Shown in pieces: positions 42,814-50,248 of a stretch of DNA of 64,000 bases. The notes below the pieces were generated by a model, which saw nothing but the letters and a program-made list of their open reading frames with translations, did no database searches and had not been told where the DNA came from. Numbering within the stretch: position 1 is the first letter of the stretch; the number at the start of each line of letters is the position of its first letter. This DNA is from Teichococcus aerophilus. GTDB taxonomy: Bacteria; Pseudomonadota; Alphaproteobacteria; Acetobacterales; Acetobacteraceae. The DNA lies in the NCBI RefSeq assembly GCF_014490485.1, contig NZ_JACTVA010000019.1:1-64000 (forward strand), read 5' to 3'. Position numbers and translations under genes: made by a program.

Positions 42814-45318
42814 GTGAATTTCTCGGACTTTGGACTTTTCTTCCTGGGTGTGCCGCTGGAGGAGCGGGAGGCCCTCAAGTCTCTCTACTCCGGGACGGCC
42901 GCCGCCATCTCCTTCGCGACCATCCACAGGCCGCTGGAGGACTTCCACCACCGCATCCGCAGCTTCCCGAAGCACGCTGTGCTGGTGTGGGAGAATACGC
43001 CCGTCAAATATCCCGACATCCAGTACGCGAATGAATCCGAGGTCCCTCTCTTCCGCCTGATGAAGGACGTGGCCGGCCAATACACGGCCCAGCCCGTCGA
43101 CCTCACCGTCGCGATGCTGACCCACCCGGACGCCCCCCGCCCCGCCGCCCCGCCGGCCGAGGACCCGGACAGCGACCCGGTGAACCACCTGCTGTTCAGC
43201 GTGCAGGCGCCCGCCCCCGTGCCCCACCCGCAGATCTGGCGGAAGCCGGACCGCGTGACGCCCGATGACATCACCATGGTCATCTGCATCCGCGCCCATA
43301 GCCGCAACCCGTGGGTGATGGACCGCCTGTCCGCCCTGAAGACGATGTATGCGCCGGCACCGCAGATCCAGATCGTCGATTTCGGCTCCTCGGTCGATTT
43401 CAGCGAGCAGATCGAGCAGATCTGCGCCCAGTCCGGCTTCGGCTACACCTTCGTGGACGACAAGGGCGTCTTCGCCCTCTCCAAGGCCCGCAATATCGGC
43501 TTCGCCGCCAGCACCACCGACCTGGTGTTCTTCACCGATATCGACTTCGCCTTCCCGCATGATTTCTTCGCCGATCTAAGCCGCACCGCCTCCCGCCTCT
43601 CCGCGCGCTCCAACATCGATATCCTGCTGATGTGCAGCGCCATCCATGTGTCGGAAGCCGCGACGTCCGAGTATGTTCACCTCGCGACGCAGGAAGAACG
43701 TTCAGCCCTGCTGCACCAGATCGGGCATGAGACGGTGTATGGTACCTTCGGCAACGCCATCCAGTTCGCCGCGCCCTATTCGAACATCTTCCTGATCAAC
43801 CGGCGGCTGTTCTCGCTGGTCGGCGGCTATGACGAATCCTTCCGTGGCCATGGCTCGGAGGACTTCGAGTTCATCGCCCGCGTCAACCAGTACACCTTCC
43901 AGTTCCCGGTGCCGCCGGATCTCAGCAAGGATGCGGGCGGACCGTTGAAGAAGGAGTTCTTCAACGTCAAGACCTATGAGGGCTTCCGCGCCCTCAACGC
44001 CGCCACCTGCCTCCCCGGCGAATTGCAGGGCCTGAAGGCCTACCACCTGTACCACCCGACGCCGAACGACGATTCCTGGCGCAAGAACAACGACTGGAAG
44101 CGCTCCCGCCTGCGGGAAGCCTTCGCGAACTACGAGAATGCGCCCCACAACGTGCTGAAGGTCGATGCCCTGCCGCGCAAGAAGCGCGTGCTGTGCGTCT
44201 GCATCCATAAGGACCAGTGGGGCTATTTCGCGCCGCTGCGCCTGGCTGGCTACGAGATCATCCCGCTCTTCGACGGCTCCGTGAAGGAGATCGAGGACGC
44301 GACGGCGATGATCACCGACGGGCTGGTGGACGCCTTCGCGGTGTTCAACCCGTATATGCAAAGCCACATGAAGTTCCGCGCCCTGTACTACCTGGCGAAG
44401 AAGCATGTGAAGGTCTACGTGATCGAGCGCGGTGCCCTGCCCTCCACCATCTACTACGCCGACGACGTCGGCTACACCTCCGCCGAGTATTCGGACGCCG
44501 CCTTCGATGCCTTCCAGCCGACCGCGGAGCAGACGGAAGGCGCCATCGCCTACATGTCCCAGCTGCGCGAAGGCAATTTGATGCTCGAGCGCGGCCACTC
44601 CTACGCCTTCACCGCGCGCAAATACGCGGCGCTGACGGCGGCCAAGCGCCCGGTCTGCTTCATCCCGCTGCAGCTGGACGAGGACATGGCCGTCACCATG
44701 TTCGTCCGGGATGCGCAGCGCTACCCGGATTTCTACGCCTCAATCAACCAGGTCGCCGCCGACCATCCGGAGCAGATGTTCCTCATCAAGCCCCACCCGC
44801 TGTCCAAGGGCAACGATGCGCTGAAGGCGCCGAACATTATCCTGGCGGACCGGGAAGACAACATCCACTGCCTGCTGGATATCGCCACCTACGTCGTCTG
44901 CTACAATTCCGGCGTATCCCTGCTCGCCTTCGCGCATGAGAAGACGGTCTACACCATCGGCAACGCCTATTTTAACAAGGGCGGCGCCGGCATCTTCGCG
45001 GACAGCCTGCGGGATGCCGTGACGGTGCAGCAGGAAGGCAAGGGCAGCGCCTCGGTCGAGGCCGCGCGGAAGGTCTACGCCTGGCTGCTCTACGCGATGT
45101 ATTCGAAGTTCACCGCGATCGACAACATCCAGGAATTCGCCACCCGCAAGGCGCACGGCTACAAGGATATCGTGGTCACGCACCTGAACCTGGATGGCCA
45201 GACGGTGTCCCTGCAACGCACGCGCGCGAACAGCACGGGTATCTGGAACACCTATGGCTTCGCGCATATGAACCTCGCGCCGCCGCCCGCCCTGAACGCC
45301 CCCGCCAAGGCGAAGTGA
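42814..45318 (+). CDS. Fused glycosyltransferase: GT2-type domain plus KpsC/KpsS-like capsule domain
   Basis: An 834-residue cytoplasmic protein. Residues 1-145 are unique and end in a Pro-rich linker. Residues 150-360 are a GT-A domain: ITMVICIRAHSRNP, LSKARNIGFAASTTDLVFFTDIDFAFP (DxD) and LVGGYDESFRGHGSEDFEF, as in chain-elongating galactosyltransferases. Residues 440-760 resemble KpsC/KpsS Kdo transferases: KRVLCVCIHKDQWGY, FIPLQLDEDMAV, HPEQMFLIKPHPLSKG and CYNSGVSLLAFAHEK. I chose GTG 42814 (AAAAGGA upstream); TTG 42691 or ATG 42715 would add an unlikely Arg/Pro-rich leader. The pyruvyl transferase gene follows by 10 bp. Confidence 0.78.
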   Translation: MNFSDFGLFFLGVPLEEREALKSLYSGTAAAISFATIHRPLEDFHHRIRSFPKHAVLVWENTPVKYPDIQYANESEVPLFRLMKDVAGQYTAQPVDLTVAMLTHPDAPRPAAPPAEDPDSDPVNHLLFSVQAPAPVPHPQIWRKPDRVTPDDITMVICIRAHSRNPWVMDRLSALKTMYAPAPQIQIVDFGSSVDFSEQIEQICAQSGFGYTFVDDKGVFALSKARNIGFAASTTDLVFFTDIDFAFPHDFFADLSRTASRLSARSNIDILLMCSAIHVSEAATSEYVHLATQEERSALLHQIGHETVYGTFGNAIQFAAPYSNIFLINRRLFSLVGGYDESFRGHGSEDFEFIARVNQYTFQFPVPPDLSKDAGGPLKKEFFNVKTYEGFRALNAATCLPGELQGLKAYHLYHPTPNDDSWRKNNDWKRSRLREAFANYENAPHNVLKVDALPRKKRVLCVCIHKDQWGYFAPLRLAGYEIIPLFDGSVKEIEDATAMITDGLVDAFAVFNPYMQSHMKFRALYYLAKKHVKVYVIERGALPSTIYYADDVGYTSAEYSDAAFDAFQPTAEQTEGAIAYMSQLREGNLMLERGHSYAFTARKYAALTAAKRPVCFIPLQLDEDMAVTMFVRDAQRYPDFYASINQVAADHPEQMFLIKPHPLSKGNDALKAPNIILADREDNIHCLLDIATYVVCYNSGVSLLAFAHEKTVYTIGNAYFNKGGAGIFADSLRDAVTVQQEGKGSASVEAARKVYAWLLYAMYSKFTAIDNIQEFATRKAHGYKDIVVTHLNLDGQTVSLQRTRANSTGIWNTYGFAHMNLAPPPALNAPAKAK

Positions 45319-45328
45319 GGAACAGCCC

Positions 45329-46504
45329 GTGATCTACCTGATAACCGGCGCCGGCGAGCCCAATTTCGGCGACGAGCTGATCGCCCTGGACTGGATCAAG
45401 TACTACCGCGCCCAGGGCTATACCGGGCCGATCTTCGTCGACTGCAAATCCGGCGAAGGCGCCCGCAAGCTGCATGCGGGGATCGAGGGCGTGCAGTTCG
45501 GCCGCTTCCTGAAGGCGCTGGCCACCGGCAACGATGGCTCGGTCAGCGACTATATCAGCCGCGGCCGCCACTTCGTCGATGAAGCGCTCGGCAAAGGCAA
45601 GGGGGATGCCGCCAGCCCCGCCCTCGTCACCCTCAAGAAGATCGCGGCGGCGGACCGCCCGGCCGATTTCGCCGCCACGCGTTTCGTGCACCTCGTCGGC
45701 GGCGGCTACATCAACGGGGACTGGAACAATTCCTTCTCGCTGATCGGCGGCGCCAGCCAACTCGCCAAGCAGCTCGGTTGCTCCGTCGTCGCCACCGGCC
45801 TCGGCATCGCGCCGCTGGACAATCTCAGTACGGTGGACCGCATCTCACTCGCCAACGCCATCCGCGATTTCGACCTGTTCGAGGTACGGGACGAAATCTC
45901 GATGCAGCTGCTCGGCAAGAACGGGGTGAAGGGCGCCAAGGTCGTCGTGGGGCTGGATGACAGCTTCCTGCAGCCGCCGGAAACCCGCTCCACCTTCGAA
46001 GGGCGCAGCCTGCACCTCTCGCTGTTCGGCCGGCACCTGGATGGCGAGGGCGGCGCCAAGCTGATGGACCTCATCAAGACGCTGGCGAAGGACTACGACC
46101 GCGTCCTCTGCTGGCAGTGCAACGCGGCGGACGAACCCGCCTGCGCCCGCATCGAGGCGGAGCTCGACAAGGTCAAGCGCCTGTACAATCGCGCGCTGCT
46201 CTATAACGGCATGCCGATCCAGGCGCATGACCACATGATCACCAGCCGGTTCCACCCGCATCTGCTGGCCGCGCGCTCCGGCATCTCCGGCCTCTATCTG
46301 GTCTATTCCAATTTCTACTCGGCCAAGCACCAGAGCGTCGTGGATCTCGGTTCCCCGTTCAAGCGCTTCGTCCCCGGCGCCGAGACCGATTTCTCCCAGC
46401 CCAGCCCCAACCCGATGCTGGAGATGGATGGGGAGCGGGTGCGCCAGAAGCGCCGCGTCGGCAAGAACCTCGCCACGCGCGCCAAGCGTGCGTGCGGCGC
46501 CTGA
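45329..46504 (+). CDS. Polysaccharide pyruvyl transferase family protein
   Basis: A 391-residue enzyme of the CsaB/WcaK-type family that transfers pyruvate from phosphoenolpyruvate to a sugar as a ketal, making the glycan acidic. Family features are LITGAGEPNFGDELIALD at the start, FVHLVGGGYINGDWNN near 118, VVATGLGIAPL near 145 and SRFHPHLLAARSGISGLYLVYS near 304, with the conserved HPH. GTG start 45329 has a short purine run upstream and lies 10 bp after the glycosyltransferase stop, so they are one operon. A hairpin separates it from the next gene. Confidence 0.82.
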   Translation: MIYLITGAGEPNFGDELIALDWIKYYRAQGYTGPIFVDCKSGEGARKLHAGIEGVQFGRFLKALATGNDGSVSDYISRGRHFVDEALGKGKGDAASPALVTLKKIAAADRPADFAATRFVHLVGGGYINGDWNNSFSLIGGASQLAKQLGCSVVATGLGIAPLDNLSTVDRISLANAIRDFDLFEVRDEISMQLLGKNGVKGAKVVVGLDDSFLQPPETRSTFEGRSLHLSLFGRHLDGEGGAKLMDLIKTLAKDYDRVLCWQCNAADEPACARIEAELDKVKRLYNRALLYNGMPIQAHDHMITSRFHPHLLAARSGISGLYLVYSNFYSAKHQSVVDLGSPFKRFVPGAETDFSQPSPNPMLEMDGERVRQKRRVGKNLATRAKRACGA

Positions 46505-46514
46505 GACGCTCTCG

Positions 46515-46533
46515 TCCCCGCCCATGGCGGGGA
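46515..46533 (+). terminator. Intercistronic hairpin in the capsule operon
   Basis: Perfect arms TCCCCGCC and GGCGGGGA with a three-base CAT loop, 10 bp after the pyruvyl transferase stop and 36 bp before the SGNH gene. There is no T-run, so it may be an mRNA-stability or attenuation hairpin rather than a terminator. Confidence 0.45.
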
Positions 46534-46569
46534 TGAGCGCCGGCAAGGCCTGAGGTAACGGGAGAAACC

Positions 46570-47553
46570 ATGCGCGTCTGTGTCATCGGCACCTCAAACG
46601 CCATCTACAAGGACGGGTATTGCGGCGCCATCGCGGACGACCCGCGCGTGTCGTACTTCCGCAAGTACTGCATCGGCGCCTCGCCCTCCATCATCATCCC
46701 CTACTTCGCCGGCATGATCGACTTCGCGGATTTCGATTTCGTGGTGTTCGACACAGCCATCAACGACAGCAACTACTTCAAGTACGGCTCCATCCGGAAG
46801 GACCAGATCCGCCAGTTCGTCGAGTTCGGCGTGAACGAGGCCGCGCGCGCCGGCTGCCGCCCGGCCCTGTTGGTGATGCCGTCGCTGAAGCGCTTCGCCA
46901 AGCCCACCATGGCGCGCATCATCTACAGTCGCATCGCCGCCGAGAACGATGCCGTCCTGCTCGACGGCTTCACCTTCGCCGAGGACCGCGCGGCCACCAG
47001 CGGCGACGACCTCGGCAGCCTGTTCCTCGACGACTTCCACCTGCGCAAGGACATCGCCCGGGAGGTCGGCACCCTGCTGGTGGACCGCATGGCCGGCAAG
47101 CCGCAGGCGAAACTGCCTACCCAGCCAGCCAAGAGCCGCTTCTACAGCATCAGGCTCGCCGACCATTTCCCCTCGGTCGAGCGGTCCACCTCCCTGGCCG
47201 CGTCACGGATGGTGCGGCTGGGGCATGCGCCGATGCAGCTCTCCGTGCCGCCAGGGCACGAGGTCGCCGGCATCGTCTACAACGCCGCCAAGACCTCCGG
47301 CGCCATCCGCATCGGGCCGCAGGTCGTGAAGTCGCTCTGGACCAAATATGTCGGTACGCCAAAGGACCTGCTGACCATCATGGCGCCCGTCATCGCCAAG
47401 AGCCCGGTGGACGCCTCCGGCCGCCTCACCCTCCAGCTCGCGGCGGCCGAGGACCCCATCACCGAAGCCAGCCGCTTCGAACATTTCGCGCCACCACCCA
47501 CCCTTACCTCGGTGGTGGAGGTCGAGACGCTGATCATGTGGGAACGCCTCTAG
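46570..47553 (+). CDS. SGNH/GDSL-type hydrolase-like protein in the glycan module
   Basis: A 327-residue protein whose first 180 residues resemble an SGNH hydrolase: block I is VIGTSNAIYKDGY with Ser9, and the C-terminal DDFHLRKD has the Asp-x-x-His arrangement; FDTAINDSNYF is a plausible block III (Asn). Residues 190-327 form an extra beta-rich domain (FYSIRLADHFPSV... TSVVEVETLIMW) that I do not recognise. There is no signal peptide, so it would act in the cytoplasm, perhaps trimming or transferring acetyl groups on a glycan precursor. A good GGGAG precedes the ATG. The stop overlaps the convergent gntR stop. Confidence 0.65.
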   Translation: MRVCVIGTSNAIYKDGYCGAIADDPRVSYFRKYCIGASPSIIIPYFAGMIDFADFDFVVFDTAINDSNYFKYGSIRKDQIRQFVEFGVNEAARAGCRPALLVMPSLKRFAKPTMARIIYSRIAAENDAVLLDGFTFAEDRAATSGDDLGSLFLDDFHLRKDIAREVGTLLVDRMAGKPQAKLPTQPAKSRFYSIRLADHFPSVERSTSLAASRMVRLGHAPMQLSVPPGHEVAGIVYNAAKTSGAIRIGPQVVKSLWTKYVGTPKDLLTIMAPVIAKSPVDASGRLTLQLAAAEDPITEASRFEHFAPPPTLTSVVEVETLIMWERL

Positions 47554-48212
47554 CCCCGCCCGGCGAAGAACCCCGCCATGGCGGCAGCGGCGGCGTCGAT
47601 ATGCCGTTCCAGCACCTCCGCCGCCTGCTGCACCTCGCCGGCCCGGGCCGCCGCCAGCATGGCGCGGTGGTCCTGCTGCGCCATCCTCTCCCGCCCCTGC
47701 GCGGCCAGGAAGAAGCGCAGGTAGCGGTCGAACACCGCCAGCTCGCGGTCCACCAGCCCCAGCAGGCGCGGCCGGCCGGCGCGGGCGTAGAGCGCCATGT
47801 GGAAGCGGCGGTTCAGTTGCCCCAGCTGGCCGGGGTCGGCCTCCTCCTCCATGGCGTCGATCAGCGCCGCCGCGGCCACGCCGTCCTCGGCGGTCAGGTT
47901 CGGGATGGAAAGCCGCAGCGCCACCACTTCCAGCCCACGGCGGATGGCGAAGCTGTCCGCCGCGTCGCTGGCGGAAATGTCGGTCACCACCGCGCCCTTA
48001 TGCGGCACGGAATCCACCAACGCCTGCGCTTCCAGCTGCCGCAGCGCTTCCCGCACCGGCATCCGGCTGACCTGCAGGTCGCGGGCAATGTCGTCCTGCC
48101 GCAGCGGCGTGCCCGCGGCCAGGCGCCCCTCCAGGATCGCGGCCTTCAGCGTCGCTTCGACATATTCGGTCGCGGTGCGCCAGCGCGGCGGCGCGTCCAG
48201 CAGCCTAGCCAT
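47550..48212 (-). CDS. GntR-family regulator (FadR/FCD subgroup)
   Basis: A 220-residue regulator: winged HTH near 10-75 (LKAAILEGRLAAGTPLRQDDIARDLQVSRMPVREALRQLEAQ) and an FCD effector domain with metal-ligand-like residues in LNRRFHMALYARAG and DHRAMLAAARAGE and the closing AAEVLERHI. I chose ATG 48212 rather than the in-frame ATG at 48242, because the upstream start lies inside a perfect operator-like palindrome. It is divergent from the BenE gene, which is its probable target. Confidence 0.9.
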   Translation of the reverse strand: MARLLDAPPRWRTATEYVEATLKAAILEGRLAAGTPLRQDDIARDLQVSRMPVREALRQLEAQALVDSVPHKGAVVTDISASDAADSFAIRRGLEVVALRLSIPNLTAEDGVAAAALIDAMEEEADPGQLGQLNRRFHMALYARAGRPRLLGLVDRELAVFDRYLRFFLAAQGRERMAQQDHRAMLAAARAGEVQQAAEVLERHIDAAAAAMAGFFAGRG

Positions 48213-48230
48213 ATCCCGTATCCGGCCGTT

Positions 48231-48244
48231 GATTGGATCCAATC
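48231..48244. promoter_or_regulatory. Perfect palindrome, candidate GntR operator
   Basis: GATTGGATCCAATC is a 14-bp perfect palindrome in the 74-bp gap between divergent gntR and benE. Its TTGGATCCAA core and position fit an FCD-type GntR operator serving both genes. Confidence 0.6.
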
Positions 48245-48286
48245 TTACGATATGCTCCGCGCCCCTGCCAAGCGGATGCCGCCGGA

Positions 48287-49456
48287 ATGACCGAAGCCGA
48301 ACCCTCGCCCAGCCTGTTGCAGCCGATCGTGGCCGGGGTGCTCTCCGCCGTCGTCGGCTTCGCCAGCACCTTCGCCATCGTCCTGCACGGCTACACCGTC
48401 GTGGGCGCTACCCCGGCCCAGGCAGCGGGCGGCTTGCTGATGCTGTGCCTGGCCCAGGGGGCACTGGCCATCTGGCTCAGCACGCGCTGGCGCATGCCCA
48501 TCACCCTGGCCTGGTCCACCCCGGGTTCCGCGCTGCTGGCGGCAACCGGCGCGCTGCAGGGTGGCTTCGCCGCCGCCACCGGCGCCTTCCTCGTGGCCGC
48601 CGCGCTGATCGTCGTCGCCGGCCTGTGGCGGCCCTTCGGCCGGGCCGTCGCCGCCATACCCACCGCGCTCGCCAGCGCCATGCTGGCCGGCATCCTGTTC
48701 GAGATCTGCCTGGCCCCGGTGCGGGCTTCCGCCGCCATGCCGGGCCTGGCGCTACCGGTCATCCTGGCCTGGGCACTGGCCTGGCGCTTCGCACGGCTCT
48801 ACGCCGTGCCGGTCGCCGTCCTGGCCGCTGCCATTATGGTACTGGTGGCAACGCCGCTGCCGCCCGGCATGGCACTCAGCATCACCTGGCCGGAATTTAT
48901 CTGGCCGCAGTTCAGCCTGGGCGCCGCCATCGGGCTTGGCGTGCCGCTGTTCCTGGTCACCATGGCCTCGCAGAACGTGCCGGGGCTGGCGGTCATGCAC
49001 GCCCATGGCTACCGGCCGGACCCGGGGCCGATCTTCACCCTCACCGGGCTGGCCAGCGCCGCCATCGCCTTCTTCGGCGCCCACGCCGTCAACCTCGCCG
49101 CCATCACCGCCGCGCTCTGCGCCGGCAAGGATTCGCACCCGGACCCGGCGAAGCGCTGGGTCGCGTCGGTCGCCGGCGGCGTCGGCTACTGGGTGCTGGG
49201 CCTCGGCGCGGGCATCGCCGCCGCCTTCATCGCCGCAGCGCCGCCGTTGGTGATCCAGACGGTCGCCGGGCTGGCGCTGCTGGCCACGCTGGGCGGCGCC
49301 CTCACTTCGGCTGCCAGCGAGGAACGCAACCGCCTGCCGGCCATGCTGACCTTCGTCACCACGGCGTCCGGCCTCTCCATCATGGGCATCGGCGCGGCGT
49401 TCTGGGGGCTGGTGGCGGGCGGCGCTCTGATGCTGCTGGACCGCGCCCGGGCCTGA
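48287..49456 (+). CDS. BenE-family benzoate/H+ symporter-like permease
   Basis: A 389-residue inner-membrane protein with about 12 hydrophobic segments, of the benzoate:H+ symporter family. Typical stretches are VGFASTFAIVLHGYTVVGATPAQAAGGL, WSTPGSALLAATG near 65-77, PLFLVTMASQNVPGLAVM near 220-237 and NLAAITAALCAGKDSHPDPAKRW near 268. BenE members import aromatic acids with protons; the true substrate is unknown. I chose ATG 48287, since the frame start at 48233 would overlap the operator. There are no aromatic catabolic genes next to it. Confidence 0.87.
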   Translation: MTEAEPSPSLLQPIVAGVLSAVVGFASTFAIVLHGYTVVGATPAQAAGGLLMLCLAQGALAIWLSTRWRMPITLAWSTPGSALLAATGALQGGFAAATGAFLVAAALIVVAGLWRPFGRAVAAIPTALASAMLAGILFEICLAPVRASAAMPGLALPVILAWALAWRFARLYAVPVAVLAAAIMVLVATPLPPGMALSITWPEFIWPQFSLGAAIGLGVPLFLVTMASQNVPGLAVMHAHGYRPDPGPIFTLTGLASAAIAFFGAHAVNLAAITAALCAGKDSHPDPAKRWVASVAGGVGYWVLGLGAGIAAAFIAAAPPLVIQTVAGLALLATLGGALTSAASEERNRLPAMLTFVTTASGLSIMGIGAAFWGLVAGGALMLLDRARA

Positions 49457-49756
49457 ACGGTCGGGTCGCTGGCGACCAGCGGCCCACGCAAAGTCCGTCC
49501 GGCACGAGGGAGGGCGCATCGGCGGCGCCCCAAACCTGCGGACACGACGAGCCCCTATCCACCACGCCGTTCACAACGGCTATGCCGCCAGATGCGGCGC
49601 CCCACCGCAACACGGCTGCGGGATTCCCGCCACCGGGTCGGGAACGCAGGCCAAGCGTTCCAAGCCGACGAACGGGCCGCCTGTCGCGTCAACCGCGCGC
49701 AGGATCGCAGCAGCACCTGAAACGTCAAATTTTTGGGGAAGATCAAAGGGCGGATG
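49457..49756. other. Intergenic region between benE and tRNA-His
   Basis: About 300 bp with nothing I can assign. There is no clear ORF, hairpin with T-run or repeat. An A/T-rich patch (CAAATTTTTGGGGAAGATC) lies at 49727-49745, just beyond the 3' end of tRNA-His, and may be its terminator region. Confidence 0.5.
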
Positions 49757-49830
49757 GGCGACCTACGGGACTCGAACCCGTGACATCCACGACCACAACG
49801 TGGCGCTCTACCAACTGAGCTAAGGCCGCC
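49757..49830 (-). tRNA. tRNA-His (anticodon GTG)
   Basis: The leftward sequence folds into a full cloverleaf. The acceptor stem is GCGGCCT/AGGTCGC (one G-U pair), the D arm GCTC...GAGC, the anticodon stem CCACG/CGTGG with loop TTGTGGT (anticodon GTG), and the T arm ACGGG/CCCGT with loop TTCGAGT. An extra G precedes position 1 and C is at position 73, the G-1:C73 pair needed for histidyl-tRNA synthetase. CCA is not fully encoded (the next bases are CAT). Confidence 0.93.
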
Positions 49831-49943
49831 ATACGCAAGTCCCACGGGCGTCACCGCCCTTCGGGAGCCCCGTCACCGTCTCCGGTGCCGAGGCCCGCGA
49901 AATAGGGCGGTTACGCTTCCGCGTCAACAGGCCTGTTGCAGCC

Positions 49944-50120
49944 TTACCAGGCGATGGCACCGCCCGCGGTGAAGGCCATGACCAGGAAGATCAGGAACAG
50001 GATCAGGAAGATGCCGAACAGCACCTTGGCCAGCGTACCGGCTGCCGAGGACACCCCACGGAAGCCCAGCGCACCGGCGACGATGGAGATAACAAGGCAG
50101 ATCAGGGCCCATTTCAGCAT
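49944..50120 (-). CDS. DUF1328 (YtjA-like) small membrane protein
   Basis: A 58-residue protein, MLKWALICLVISIVAGALGF followed by RGVSSAAGTLAKVLFGIFLILFLIFLVMAF, with two membrane helices separated by a short glycine/serine loop. Size and pattern are typical of the DUF1328/YtjA family, found in many proteobacteria and of unknown function. The start is ATG 50120, preceded by GAGGAGCGACGCC. It stands alone. Confidence 0.85.
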   Translation of the reverse strand: MLKWALICLVISIVAGALGFRGVSSAAGTLAKVLFGIFLILFLIFLVMAFTAGGAIAW

Positions 50121-50248
50121 GGCGTCGCTCCTCTTGCCCGCGACAGCCGCGGTTCTGGCAAGCCAACGCATGGGAAACAGCCAAGGTTACATGCAAGGCG
50201 CATGAAGAGCGCGTAATGTCCTGGTGGCCACTGACGCCGCCCCGGCGC

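Noticed and set aside
49757-49830. tRNA-His as a possible integration site
   Set aside because: I found no integrase gene, no direct repeat of the tRNA 3' end nearby and no change in gene style around it.
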